Virus record (IMG/VR): IMGVR_UViG_3300031594_000012
Location: 1 to 27,020 of that record
DNA length: 27,020 nucleotides
From: a virus
Strand: one strand, 5' to 3'
Below the pieces are notes generated by a model. That model was given only the letters and a program-made list of their open reading frames with translations. It did no database searches and was not told the origin of the DNA. The position numbers and the translations under genes are program-made. Positions 12,048-21,440 of the stretch are shown in pieces (the stretch's first letter is position 1; each line of letters begins with the position of its first letter).

Positions 12048-13935
12048 ATTGCTCGTTGTTTGCAGTAGTAGCCATCAAGCCAGTGCCTATTGTTCTGTTA
12101 TATCCTTTAAGATAGTCACCACTTGTAGGACTAGCGTTTACATACTCATCAAGAATTTGTCTTATTTTTGGCCTTTCTGCTCTTTTAGCTGTCGTGTACT
12201 TATCTTTTTTGTTATTAACTTTACCTACTTTTGCCAAGGCCCCTTCTGCATATTTTGTACCCATGATGTCCATGTGTATAGGGCCAGAAATAGCCATCAA
12301 TTCATTAGGCAAGGTCTTTTCTAAAACCTTACCCAAGTAAGGAACTTTCTCTAGGAAGTCGTGTTTGTCAGACATAAAGGCTATAGCTCTTCCGTTAGGA
12401 AGTATCTTCATTAATCCGTTAACACCGCCTTCAACAACAGAAGAACCTACCATGCCTGAATTTACCCATATTCCATGTTTCTCTGCGTCTTTCCATGTAG
12501 TATTAATAGAAAATTCTTTTGTTTTATCGGAAATAGCTTTTAACTTGGTGTACAAGTCTTTGGAACTGATAGCTCCCTTTCCTTTATGTCCTGTTATTAC
12601 GTCACGTATGTGTTTGTTTGCAGGATACTTTGATGCTAGGTCAGAGAAGTGGTTTCCTGATTCTCTGCCATTAGGTTCCTTAAAAACAACCTTTCTTTTA
12701 GGGTCAGGCTTGTTTCCCCAAGCTTTATTAATTCTCTCATGTGCTTGGTCTATGACAGCTATAGGTGTCTTTACCTTCTTTCCCTGTGCATTGTTAAACC
12801 TAGTTTTTAAAGCTCCGCTACGAAAGCTCATTTCAGTGTGAGGAGCGTATGATTGTATATTATTAAAATCATCAATTTCCAACAAAGGCACAGACAACCC
12901 GCCAGACCTGTTTGATTGTTCTATAATGTGCCTGTTGTACGTCACCTGTGCTGCTGCTTTATCTAGGAACCTTGTTGAACCTGTCTTGTCGTACTCAGCT
13001 AAGAGTTCCTTTACAAGCTGTTGACCCTTGGCACTAATGCCTTGCCCTGCGTATAAAGCCTTTGAGTTTGGGTTTAGAAGTGCGTCTAACATTGTAGAAG
13101 GTGCTTCTTTACCCCAATCAATTATACCTTTAAGTCTCTTACCCGCAAGCGTAATCTTTGTTATGTCGTTAGGGTTGTAAGCTGCTGTAGGCTTACCCTG
13201 TGCATCTAAGTTGCTTTGGTTAATTACGTTACCCTTGTTAGAAGGAGCCACGCCTTTTAAATGTAAACCTAAAACTCCTAAACCTATTTCTTCGGGAGTG
13301 GGTGGTATGTCTTTGTTATCGTTTCCATAAAAGTTTTTAATGTAGTTAGACATCCCCGCTGCCCACGAGCCTCTGGCTGCTTTAACACCTTGAGATATTT
13401 GACTCCCTCCTACTAGAGCAGTAGCAATGTTAAACATATTACCTATGTCTTCTGAAGCTTGTGGATAAGCTTTACTAAAACTTTCCATAGCTTCTCCAGT
13501 GGCAACCAATCCTGTTTTAACAGGGGAAAAATAAGGAGTGTCTCCTAAAGCACTAATTCCTCTCCCTGCGGCTGACACGGAGTCCTTAACCCACTCAGGT
13601 GTAACCTTATTAACTGTTGCGCCTGTAACATCCCCTAAGAATCCTGATACATTACCTAAAGCGGAAAGACGGGCAGGGCTTTGCCCCATAACACTACCAT
13701 CAGGCATTGAGTAACCTGTAGTCCTAGCCCTCTCTTCAGCATTCTTATAGTTCTGAAGTCTTTGGTCATAAGCTTGTCTCACATCTGTTGTTAGAGAGGA
13801 GACAGGTATTTGACTAGCCAACTGCATTGCATTATCATTCTGCTGTCTTCCTTCATCTCTAAAGTACTGTCCATAGTCTAAACTGTTTAAAAAGTCCTTT
13901 CCTTTGGCACTTGACTTGTTAGAGTTAATAGCCAT
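12046..13935 (-). CDS. Large internal/ejection-type virion protein, 629 aa
   Basis: Last gene of the leftward operon. The 629-residue protein is helical and polar at the start (DYGQYFRDEGRQQNDNAMQLASQ), with a Gly/Ala-rich region around 90-220 (SAAGRGISALGD, SQISQGVKAARGSWAAG) and a basic C-terminal half with many Lys/Asn and the end GTGLMATTANNEQ. No enzymatic motif is seen and no homologous family is named with confidence. It follows directly on another large protein (TAATG overlap at 13935) and three more upstream, the arrangement of ejection or internal virion genes in podoviruses (T7 gp14-16). Its DNA looks AT-richer than genes beyond about 17 kb. Function is inferred from position. Confidence 0.6.
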   Translation of the reverse strand: MAINSNKSSAKGKDFLNSLDYGQYFRDEGRQQNDNAMQLASQIPVSSLTTDVRQAYDQRLQNYKNAEERARTTGYSMPDGSVMGQSPARLSALGNVSGFLGDVTGATVNKVTPEWVKDSVSAAGRGISALGDTPYFSPVKTGLVATGEAMESFSKAYPQASEDIGNMFNIATALVGGSQISQGVKAARGSWAAGMSNYIKNFYGNDNKDIPPTPEEIGLGVLGLHLKGVAPSNKGNVINQSNLDAQGKPTAAYNPNDITKITLAGKRLKGIIDWGKEAPSTMLDALLNPNSKALYAGQGISAKGQQLVKELLAEYDKTGSTRFLDKAAAQVTYNRHIIEQSNRSGGLSVPLLEIDDFNNIQSYAPHTEMSFRSGALKTRFNNAQGKKVKTPIAVIDQAHERINKAWGNKPDPKRKVVFKEPNGRESGNHFSDLASKYPANKHIRDVITGHKGKGAISSKDLYTKLKAISDKTKEFSINTTWKDAEKHGIWVNSGMVGSSVVEGGVNGLMKILPNGRAIAFMSDKHDFLEKVPYLGKVLEKTLPNELMAISGPIHMDIMGTKYAEGALAKVGKVNNKKDKYTTAKRAERPKIRQILDEYVNASPTSGDYLKGYNRTIGTGLMATTANNEQ

Positions 13936-15971
13936 TAAAGAACCGCCTCTTCTTCTTCTTCAGGTAAAAAAGAAGCTCTAAGGTCATTACGCATTTTAGC
14001 TTGTTCTTCTGAGCTTAAACCATCTAAAACGTCACTAATTATTAAATGTAGTGCATTTTCTTTAAACGCTTCAGACTTAAAAGTTGCTTTGTCAAAAGCT
14101 AACAACTTGTTTACAGCTTTAGGATTAGTTGCCATCCTAGAAAGAAAAACAGGAGTCATTAGAACAGCAGCAGCGGCTCCTACGCCAACTACAGGCCCTC
14201 CCGAAGCAGTTCCTGCTATAGCTGCACCCGCAGTCGCAAACTCTTTACCTCTTAAAAACAGAGTACCAAAGTTACCTTCAGGTCTTTTACTTGCCTCTTG
14301 AAACAAATTAAACAGTTGTTTTACAGGTTTGTAGTCTTCACCTAAAATAACACTTAATCTTTTATTCCCTGCGGGAGTAGAAAACTGAGTGGCTAGTTGA
14401 TCATAAGCTTTAATGTTAAAATCAGCCCCACCGGACAAAGGCATAAGGTTCTTTAAAAAAGATTGTCTAATTGCTTGTTTTGCTTCTTTAGCAGTAGCAT
14501 AAGGTATTTCAGAAGGTAGCCCTTTTATTTTAGATAGCTGCAAATATGCCTCATCAATACTACTCATCATTGTAGCTATTTTACTTACATTGGTCTGGGT
14601 AGTTAACAAGTTACCTAGTGCGTCATAGTTACCTACGTCTGCGTTTTTAATTACGTTTTTATTAATAACAGGAAATAAACTTGCATTCCCCTCTTTATAA
14701 GTTTGTTTTAGAAGACGATAAGCCTCCGCAGCTTTAGGGTCTGCTTGTTTTAACGTATCAATAAGGGATTTTTTTAAAACATCTTGCATTTCTCGTAATT
14801 GTCTATCTGCAACAGTGTTATAACTGCCAGATGCTTTATCTCCAAACTTTGTTAATTGCTGAGTGATAAGCTTGTCAATCTTTAAAAGATTAGTAGCAGA
14901 CATATTACCTAATTCAAAAGCACCTGAAAGCTGTCCAGAAATAAACCGTCTAGCATCTTTATCTAAGAGTGCCGTACTTTTTGTTACAAGTTCGCCGTCT
15001 ACTTGACCAAAAGACTGTGCTGTTCTTTTCTTTACAAAATCGTTTAATTGCTTACTTATGCCTTTTGTGTTTACTACTTTGTTAGACACAGTAGACATGA
15101 TTTCATCTAAACCATCACCATACACTTGGCTCATAGCTGTCTTACCTGCCGTAATAACGTCAAAAAGACCTGACCCTAACTCAGCAGGAGAAGCTCCGGT
15201 TCGTATATCAACACTGCCAAAAATATCGTTTATTGCAGACTGAGCAGCAGCGTTTACTTTAAACAAGTTTTCCGTATGTTCTTTACCTGACACTAAACCT
15301 GCTTCACCAATCTTTTCTCCAAATACTTCTAAAGCACTTGCGTTTCCTGTTTGATACCTTGATAGACTAGCTCCACTTTTTTCAAGAATCTTTTGTGTTT
15401 GTTTTAAAGACTCAATAGAACCCGCTTCGGCAGCTTTTTTGCTTGACGTTACTATTTCTTTTGCTATTTCTTCAGGACTGAAACCTAGTGCTTTACGTGC
15501 AGAAACCCATGAGGCTTTAATAGGCCGACCTAGGCCCATAGTAACAATATCAAAACCTACAGACATTAAGGAGTCTTCAATAGCTTTGTTAAAGTCTAAT
15601 TCTTCGTTAGTCATATCGTCAGAAAGTAAAGAGCCTCCAAAAGTTCCGAACGCTCCTCCAACTATGCCTGCACCCGCTGCAATATAAGGATTACCAGTTC
15701 TTGCACCTATTTTAGCACCTGCTACCGCCATTGACATACCTAAAGGTATATCCATGTTTTCTTCAAGGAAACCACCTACACTCTCATACCAAGGGCTGTT
15801 TTCGTCAGACACAGGCACAGGCACAGGTGTCAGTTCTTTCTGTTGAAAGTCAGCTATAGTTGCTAAACCGTTTTTAATAGCAATGTCTTGTATTAATGAA
15901 GGGTCTGTGCCTACAGGAACATTTGGGATTTTTCTACCGTTAGGTAGAACTTGTGTATATGTTTGGCTCAT
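13935..15971 (-). CDS. Internal virion / ejection protein candidate, 678 aa
   Basis: The 678-residue protein opens with VLPNGRKIPNVPVGTDPSLIQD...NGLATIADFQQ (about 8-44), a pattern I associate with N-termini of podoviral internal proteins. Then come a Gly/Ala-rich hydrophobic stretch (about 80-120: AVAGAKIGARTGNPYIAAGAGIVGG), a long helical Lys/Gln/Leu-rich middle, a second glycine-rich hydrophobic patch (AGAAIAGTASGGPVVGVGAAAAVL, about 590-615) and an acidic end (EEEEEAVL). Amphipathic helices with glycine-rich membrane-active patches suit proteins ejected to form a channel through the host envelope. AAAGGA precedes the ATG by seven bases. No catalytic motif is seen. The gene is AT-rich. Confidence 0.65.
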   Translation of the reverse strand: MSQTYTQVLPNGRKIPNVPVGTDPSLIQDIAIKNGLATIADFQQKELTPVPVPVSDENSPWYESVGGFLEENMDIPLGMSMAVAGAKIGARTGNPYIAAGAGIVGGAFGTFGGSLLSDDMTNEELDFNKAIEDSLMSVGFDIVTMGLGRPIKASWVSARKALGFSPEEIAKEIVTSSKKAAEAGSIESLKQTQKILEKSGASLSRYQTGNASALEVFGEKIGEAGLVSGKEHTENLFKVNAAAQSAINDIFGSVDIRTGASPAELGSGLFDVITAGKTAMSQVYGDGLDEIMSTVSNKVVNTKGISKQLNDFVKKRTAQSFGQVDGELVTKSTALLDKDARRFISGQLSGAFELGNMSATNLLKIDKLITQQLTKFGDKASGSYNTVADRQLREMQDVLKKSLIDTLKQADPKAAEAYRLLKQTYKEGNASLFPVINKNVIKNADVGNYDALGNLLTTQTNVSKIATMMSSIDEAYLQLSKIKGLPSEIPYATAKEAKQAIRQSFLKNLMPLSGGADFNIKAYDQLATQFSTPAGNKRLSVILGEDYKPVKQLFNLFQEASKRPEGNFGTLFLRGKEFATAGAAIAGTASGGPVVGVGAAAAVLMTPVFLSRMATNPKAVNKLLAFDKATFKSEAFKENALHLIISDVLDGLSSEEQAKMRNDLRASFLPEEEEEAVL

Positions 15972-15974
15972 TTT

Positions 15975-16964
15975 TTAATCCTTTGATTGTGTCAACTGTT
16001 CCCAAGTTTTTTCTTCTGTTTCTTTAGAGCCGTCAAACATACCTTTAACTAAAGTGTTATACTCTTCTTGAGTTTCTGCCGCTGTGTACATTAACGCATT
16101 ATCAGCTTTGGCTTGTAGTCTATCAATCATAGTCCTAAGAATTGCTGCGTTAGCAGGATTACCTCTTCTGACGTTAGCTCCAATATCCGTTAGTGATTTA
16201 CGCTCTCCTTCACTAATTAAACCACCAAAAATAGGTTTCAAAGATTCTAGTATTGACACCATCATCTTACGTTCAAGAGTTGCTTTATCACCGCCTGTTA
16301 GACCAAAGAATTCTTGTATGCCATAGGAAGCAAGATTGATTGGGCCACCTGTTTTAATAGTTTTTAGAAGCTCTAAGGAAGACTCTAGGTTTGCAATATT
16401 GTTACTCATTTCAGGCAATAAACCCACAGCTTCTACTTTAGCTTCTCCAAACTTCCCTGCAATTGTTGTAACACTCTTTTCTTTTCGTTTTCTCTCTACT
16501 TCTTGAGAAGCAGTCATAGAAAAATCACCGCCAGTTAGTTCTCCTTCTATTGACTGATATTGTATTTCCATTTTACCTGTGTTTGTGTTTAAAGAAGGCA
16601 CAGCAATATAGGGGTTTCCCTCTTTATCAACACCAGTAAAAGTACTGCCTTTTGTAAATTTTGTAGTATCTTTTAAACTTGCAGCTAATTTTAAAGCACC
16701 TGCTCTGTCACCAGTAGCCATCATAAGTTTAATAAGCTTCTCAGCGTCAGCGGGATTGCTAGGATCAAGAGAACCCATAGCCATCTGTAGCTGCTCTGCC
16801 ATAGGTACTGAACCACCTGCACTACGCCTCATGCTTTCCATGCCACCCTGCATCATATTTGTAGCGTTAGCACCCATAGCTAACTGCTGCTGCTGAACAC
16901 TGAGGTTTGGGTTTACGGGTTGGTTAGACACCCCTGTTAACATACCTGCTATATCTAATGCCAT
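15975..16964 (-). CDS. Internal virion protein candidate, 329 aa
   Basis: 329 residues: a Gln/Met-rich helical start (VQQQQLAMGANATNMMQGGMESM), a middle with beta character (GSTFTGVDKEGNPYIAVPSLN) and a helical C-terminal domain in which ERKMMVSILESLKPIFGGLISEGERKSLTDIGANVRRGNPANAAILRTM (about 230-280) resembles a recurrent module of marine phage internal/structural proteins (LERxxLxxLxP-x-LG-I-S-xxE, R-G-x-P). AGGAG lies eight bases before the start. It sits between two larger candidates of the same class with only a few bases between genes. Function by analogy only. Confidence 0.6.
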   Translation of the reverse strand: MALDIAGMLTGVSNQPVNPNLSVQQQQLAMGANATNMMQGGMESMRRSAGGSVPMAEQLQMAMGSLDPSNPADAEKLIKLMMATGDRAGALKLAASLKDTTKFTKGSTFTGVDKEGNPYIAVPSLNTNTGKMEIQYQSIEGELTGGDFSMTASQEVERKRKEKSVTTIAGKFGEAKVEAVGLLPEMSNNIANLESSLELLKTIKTGGPINLASYGIQEFFGLTGGDKATLERKMMVSILESLKPIFGGLISEGERKSLTDIGANVRRGNPANAAILRTMIDRLQAKADNALMYTAAETQEEYNTLVKGMFDGSKETEEKTWEQLTQSKD

Positions 16965-16975
16965 TGTTATATCTC

Positions 16976-19027
16976 CTAATTAGTCCAATATGAGCTTAAA
17001 TCTATACCATCAGCGTTTGTGGGTATAACAGGACTTTGTGGATTAATGCTATCATAAAAGTTAGAACCGCCTAACCAACTGTCCATACCAGTGCTAGGCG
17101 CAGAGAATATAGGAGAAGAAGAAGAACTGCCACCAAACTTGTTACTCAACCAATCAAGACCTTGGTTAACAAGACCACCCTCATTAGTCAACATACCGCC
17201 ATCAGGATTTAAAAACCTGTTTATTAACTGCTCTTGCATAGTGGGTGCTTGTCCAAAGGCACTTGACATTAGACCCTGCATCTGCTGCTGCTGTAACAAG
17301 TTAGCCATGTTAGCACCACTCATGTAACTTTCAACACCTTGTCCACCTGCAATTGCTTGTAGTTCCGCACCACGCTGTTGACCACGTTGAGCTAACTCAG
17401 CGGAAGACAGACCTGAACCAAACATATTAAGAGCCTGTTGCTGTGGTTGATAACCTGCGGCCATCATTGCCTGCATGTTCTGTAGGTCTTGTCCTTGTAG
17501 CTGACCTTGTAACATTGAAGCTTGATTGCCAAGACCAAACATTCCTTGACCTAGATTAAAGTTACCTTGTTGTAGCTGTTGTTGGACACCCGCAGCACTT
17601 TGGTCAGCCCCTTGGAGAGCCATTAGATTCTGTAGCTGCTGTTGATTCATTTGGTTACTTGCTTGTGTACCTGTCATACCTAAGTTAGCAAGGGTAGTAC
17701 CACGACTTATGCCCTCTGTCTCTAAGCCTGAACCAACTTGAGCCAAGTCAGCAGTCATACCTGTCAGAGACTGTGCATTCTGCATAGCCTGTTGTCCTTC
17801 AGCCATAGCTTGCTGACGAGCCATCAAGGAAGCTGTGTTACCTGCTTCAGCCTGTGCTTTAGCCATTGCTAGTTGCTCTGGAGTGCCACCATAAGCGTCT
17901 GTAGAGATGCCTAAACGACCTTGACCTAACAAGCGTTCCTCTAGTGCAAGGTTCTGACGTTGCTCTTCAGGACGTTGTGTGGCTCTTATAGACTCATAGA
18001 TGTCACCTTGGCGTTGTTCAGGAGACATCATTAGTCCTTGTCCTGCCTGCTGTGCTAGGTTTCCGTACTGTGAACGTAGACTCTGAAGATCAGAGGGCTG
18101 TCCTGCTGCACCAAGCTGCCCTAAAGCCCCGCTTAGTCCTGCCTGTGTAATGCCTTCCATACCTGTAGGCTGTCCGTACTCTGCCTGTTGTTGTCCAAAC
18201 AAGCCGCCCATTGCTCCACGTTGTCCTGCAATAGAAGGATCAAACTGACCTGCTCTACCAAGGAAGTTCTGAGCTTGACCATAGGCATTAGAGCCTATCT
18301 GTCCCGCTACTTGGTTGTACTGTCCACCTAAGTTACCCGCTAGTTGACCTGCGCCACCCATCAGTTGACCTTGTAGAGCCTGCTGTTGAGGACTAAGGTT
18401 AACATTAAGTCCACCATTAGCACCTGCTTGTACGTTAGCAAGACTAGAGGTAACACCAAAAGGTTTAAACTGAGTAGCATCAGAAGCTCGTTTACCTAGC
18501 TGCTCAGATAAGTTAAAGCCTGCTGTACCTGCGCCCAAGGCTCCTTCAATACCCTCCTGTCCTGCGTAGTAACCTGCGGCTCCTTGTAAGGCCCCTGTAA
18601 GGTCTCCTGAGAGCAAGCCGCCCAAAGCTAGGCCACCGTATGCGGCAGTGTTGCTAGGGCCAGTAGAGGGTGCTGTAGGTAGTGTTAAGGGGTTGTTGCT
18701 AGAGTTAGGTGGAGGCACTGAGCCTCCTTGACGATAAAAACTACCGTCATTTGGTTGGTTCCATCTCCCCGAAGAGTCAAAACCAACTCCAACTCTGTTG
18801 TTTGTTAGGAACACAGGGTCAGGCACTCTTCCGTTTGACGCATACCCAAAATCGGATGGCTTAAGGGCATAATCATCTGCAAAAACGGCTCTGGAAAAAG
18901 GAGCAACTCTCTGGTTCTCGAATTCAGCGGCTGTTGCTCTGCGCGGCATCGGGGGCTTTGCCAGTCTCAGATTACTTGGTAATTCATTAGGGTTGTACAT
19001 GTTGCCATTCGGCCCTCTAACCATCAT
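16976..19027 (-). CDS. Gln/Gly/Ala-rich virion protein, 683 aa
   Basis: The 683-residue protein starts with a structured-looking segment (about 1-100, GPNGNMYNPNELPSNL; SDFGYASNGRVPDPVFLTNN), then has a long low-complexity region dominated by Gln, Gly, Ala, Leu and Met (for example QQALQGQLMGGAGQLAGNLGGQ, QQQMQGLMSSAFGQ) that looks like continuous amphipathic helix, and ends in a Ser/Gly-rich tail. This composition is typical of flexible ejection/internal proteins and some tail needle or scaffold proteins. It overlaps the 77-aa gene by one base (TGATG); a second ATG follows immediately. No lysozyme or protease motif is recognised. The base composition is clearly richer in G+C than the next three genes leftward. 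Confidence 0.65.
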   Translation of the reverse strand: MMVRGPNGNMYNPNELPSNLRLAKPPMPRRATAAEFENQRVAPFSRAVFADDYALKPSDFGYASNGRVPDPVFLTNNRVGVGFDSSGRWNQPNDGSFYRQGGSVPPPNSSNNPLTLPTAPSTGPSNTAAYGGLALGGLLSGDLTGALQGAAGYYAGQEGIEGALGAGTAGFNLSEQLGKRASDATQFKPFGVTSSLANVQAGANGGLNVNLSPQQQALQGQLMGGAGQLAGNLGGQYNQVAGQIGSNAYGQAQNFLGRAGQFDPSIAGQRGAMGGLFGQQQAEYGQPTGMEGITQAGLSGALGQLGAAGQPSDLQSLRSQYGNLAQQAGQGLMMSPEQRQGDIYESIRATQRPEEQRQNLALEERLLGQGRLGISTDAYGGTPEQLAMAKAQAEAGNTASLMARQQAMAEGQQAMQNAQSLTGMTADLAQVGSGLETEGISRGTTLANLGMTGTQASNQMNQQQLQNLMALQGADQSAAGVQQQLQQGNFNLGQGMFGLGNQASMLQGQLQGQDLQNMQAMMAAGYQPQQQALNMFGSGLSSAELAQRGQQRGAELQAIAGGQGVESYMSGANMANLLQQQQMQGLMSSAFGQAPTMQEQLINRFLNPDGGMLTNEGGLVNQGLDWLSNKFGGSSSSSPIFSAPSTGMDSWLGGSNFYDSINPQSPVIPTNADGIDLSSYWTN

Positions 19028-19260
19028 CAGTATGCTCCTCCAGTTATTGTATCAGCCGTTAGAGTACCTGATATGTTTACAGTGACGGCTGTAGTAGTCC
19101 CTGTTAAGGCAGCGTTAGCAGCATTAGCTTTAGTAGCACTGGCTGTCGCTATGTTATTAAACTCTGTGTCAATCTCTGTTCCCTTGACAATCTTAGCTGC
19201 GTTACCGGAAGCAAGAGCATCTTTAGTGGCAAAGTTAGTAGTCTTTGTGTAGTTGGACAT
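19027..19260 (-). CDS. Short fibre-associated protein, 77 aa
   Basis: 77 residues: YTKTTNFATKDALASGNAAKIVKGTEIDTEFNNIATASATKAN, then a Thr/Ala-rich beta stretch ending TLTADTITGGAY. The TKTTNFxxKDALxSGxxxKIVxGTEIDTEFNNIA block is a very common element in marine podovirus tail fibre proteins and small accessory proteins, often at the N-terminus of larger fibres. Here it stands alone between the nozzle gene and the Gln-rich protein. It may be a fibre-adaptor or a detached fibre N-terminus. GGAG lies nine bases upstream of ATG. Confidence 0.75.
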   Translation of the reverse strand: MSNYTKTTNFATKDALASGNAAKIVKGTEIDTEFNNIATASATKANAANAALTGTTTAVTVNISGTLTADTITGGAY

Positions 19261-20795
19261 TAGATGAGTCTCCCTAGTATAGCATGTATGTCAATTTTTT
19301 GAATAGAAAAAGAAGTGTCGTTGATCTCAGTTTCAAGGCCAATAGTTACTACCTCACCGTTGCCGCTAGTGTTAACTTTTGGTGTGTTGATGATGGCAGA
19401 AGCTGTGTACTCCGCAGTTGTGTTGTACTCAGACACTCCATACTCTCCTGCATTGGTTGATCCCGTTAAAGTAAACACCTGCTTAGTAAAGTTAGTGGAG
19501 TAGTCGTAACCCCAGTTTAAAGTAGATTTAGTGTTCTGACCACCAATGATAGTAATGTTAAACTTCTTTAGGAACTTTAAGTTAGAAGCGTTGCCAAAGT
19601 CCATAGGGTTACTGAAGTAACGCATCTGGTAGTTAGCTGTGCCGTCTAGGTATCCTGCGTACTTGACAACACCTGAAGAAAGACCAAAGTATATGTCACC
19701 TGCTTCAGTTGTAGTGAGAGCTAGTGGATGTAGACCTGACCAAGTAGTAACTCTTTGTGATCCATCCTGTAAAGGTGAACGCATGTCAAAGCAGTACGTT
19801 GTGTCACTGTCAGGCAGAGTCAACAAGTAGAATGCTTCATCAGCACTGTACACAGACTTAATAGGATTAGTTTGCAAAGGCACAAGAGAGGTAAGATCAC
19901 TACGGACGTTCTTGCTTATGTCACGCATAGGCATAGACTTCTCTTGGATAGTCCTTCCAAAGCTACGAACACCTGAGTCAGATAGGAACAAGATGTCAGT
20001 ACCTGTGTGCTGCACTGAGTCTCTTGCTATACAACCTACACCCTCTACTGTATCCGCTAATGTCATGTTAGCAGGGGAAGAAGCACCTGAGTACACAAGG
20101 ATAGACTTCTTGCCAAAGATAACTAAGAAGTTGTTGTGTGCAGCTAAAGCCACTACTTCGTCATTACCCGTAGGCCATACAGTTGTTAGGTTAAGATTGC
20201 CTGTAGCACCGCCTGTCCACTTTGTGCCGTCAAGAGTGTCACTCCAGTACACAGTGTGCTTGTTGCCTACAATGTCCGTAACCCACAGCTTACCAAAGGC
20301 AGCCAGTACTTCGTTGCCCTGTGGTACTGTGCCTGAGTATCCTGTGTGAGCAGTGATAACTTCCATTACAAAGGAACCTGAATCGTCTGTAGCAATTAAC
20401 GGGACATGCCCAGACTGAAACATATACAGGTGGTTGTTGAAGGTTGCACACTTCCAATTGTTAGCTGACGGTGAATAGCCACTAGGTGTAATATCAACTA
20501 GTGTGCCTGTGCCTTTGAATATCTTGTTGTTGCCCGCAGAGATAACAACCTTGCTACCACTAGTGTCCACAAACTCAAAGACTGTTTCTATGCCACGACT
20601 ACTACCTAGCACAGCAGCACCGTTAGAAGACACAGCTTCCCATCCTTTACGCGCACCTATGCGGCCTAGCTTGTCTATAACACAGTTGTCAGCAACAGAG
20701 GCAAATGAGGGATCACCACCTATGGGAGACTCCTGCGTGTTAAGCCCCATAAATCCCGGCGCTGCTACTGTAATGTTCTGTAGTTGTTGAGCCAT
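19260..20795 (-). CDS. Tail nozzle / tail tubular protein B-like
   Basis: The 511-residue beta-rich protein starts with APGFMGLNTQESPIGGDPSFASVADNCVIDKLGRIGARKGWE, a segment found at the start of podoviral nozzle-type proteins (T7 gp12-like, and reminiscent of P22 gp10). Repeated strand motifs with W and Y (HTVYWSDTLDGTKWTGG, DIYFGLSSGVVKYAGY) suggest a propeller-like body. The neighbour upstream is the tubular A-like gene, as in T7 (gp11-gp12). In the virion it would form the distal conduit that fibres attach to. It ends ILGRLI with no extra domain. The start ATG at 20795 has only a weak binding site and probably relies on coupling to the previous stop at 20796. Confidence 0.8.
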   Translation of the reverse strand: MAQQLQNITVAAPGFMGLNTQESPIGGDPSFASVADNCVIDKLGRIGARKGWEAVSSNGAAVLGSSRGIETVFEFVDTSGSKVVISAGNNKIFKGTGTLVDITPSGYSPSANNWKCATFNNHLYMFQSGHVPLIATDDSGSFVMEVITAHTGYSGTVPQGNEVLAAFGKLWVTDIVGNKHTVYWSDTLDGTKWTGGATGNLNLTTVWPTGNDEVVALAAHNNFLVIFGKKSILVYSGASSPANMTLADTVEGVGCIARDSVQHTGTDILFLSDSGVRSFGRTIQEKSMPMRDISKNVRSDLTSLVPLQTNPIKSVYSADEAFYLLTLPDSDTTYCFDMRSPLQDGSQRVTTWSGLHPLALTTTEAGDIYFGLSSGVVKYAGYLDGTANYQMRYFSNPMDFGNASNLKFLKKFNITIIGGQNTKSTLNWGYDYSTNFTKQVFTLTGSTNAGEYGVSEYNTTAEYTASAIINTPKVNTSGNGEVVTIGLETEINDTSFSIQKIDIHAILGRLI

Positions 20796-21440
20796 TTAAG
20801 AATACCAGATAGTTTCTTCGGGATGTTGGGCAGCGTCAAAGGCTATAGCATCAGCTAAAGTCCTATCAGCAAGAGCAAACAGTTCAGCAGCACTTGTGCC
20901 ACCTGTCTCACCACGCTCTCTAGCACCCAATGCAGTGGCTAGTTGAACGACAGGAGAGGAAGGTATAAGCATGTTGTTTGTGTCTACAGTGAAGTCATCA
21001 GTACGTAGGACAGCGTTAAAGCGTACCTGATACACACCGTCAGGCTTTGGATACAAGTCAACACCGTTGTCTCCGTTAGCGTCCACACCGTTAAAGCTGT
21101 AGAACTGTGGAGTACCTGTAGGTGCATCGTTGATAAGGAAAGCGTTGTTCATCCAGTGTGATGTGCGGTACTGCAAAAAGAAGTTAGAGGTGTCGTTAGC
21201 AACATCCAGTATCTTCATACGATTGCCAGAACCAACCAGTGTGTAGTTAAAAGCTGTAGCGTCTGTGCTGACAGTTAGCGTGTCACGTAAGGCTGTCCAA
21301 TCGTAGGCATCCTCAACAGTTCTTTTAGAGTCGTTAACAAACTCACCTATAAGTTTAGAGTAGCTGTTCTGAGAGACTGACGTAACTTCATCTTCCCTCA
21401 GTCTGCGTAGTACGCTGTTAACTAGCTGTAAGTATGTCAT
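20796..21440 (-). CDS. Tail tubular protein A-like adaptor
   Basis: The 214-residue protein starts MTYLQLVNSVLRRLREDEVTSVSQNSYSKLIGEFVNDSKRTVEDAYDW, the helical start of gp11-type adaptors, then has a beta domain (LTVSTDATAFNYTLVG...RMKILDVANDTSNFFLQY) and a C-terminal helix (GGTSAAELFALADRTLADAIAFDAA). It is close in size to T7 gp11 (196 aa). It links portal and nozzle in the short tail. It overlaps the preceding gene by TAATG and lies next to the nozzle gene, exactly as expected. Confidence is high because both sequence pattern and gene order agree. Confidence 0.85.
   Translation of the reverse strand: MTYLQLVNSVLRRLREDEVTSVSQNSYSKLIGEFVNDSKRTVEDAYDWTALRDTLTVSTDATAFNYTLVGSGNRMKILDVANDTSNFFLQYRTSHWMNNAFLINDAPTGTPQFYSFNGVDANGDNGVDLYPKPDGVYQVRFNAVLRTDDFTVDTNNMLIPSSPVVQLATALGARERGETGGTSAAELFALADRTLADAIAFDAAQHPEETIWYS

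Noticed and set aside
12034-12324. Rightward open frame across the terminator
   Set aside because: It begins at the terminator, is antisense to the 629-aa gene and encodes Phe/Cys/Ser-rich low-quality sequence with no binding site.
13460-13468. A single perfect DnaA box (minus strand) in the 629-aa gene
   Set aside because: It is alone, in coding sequence and without AT-rich or repeat context, so a chance match is likely.
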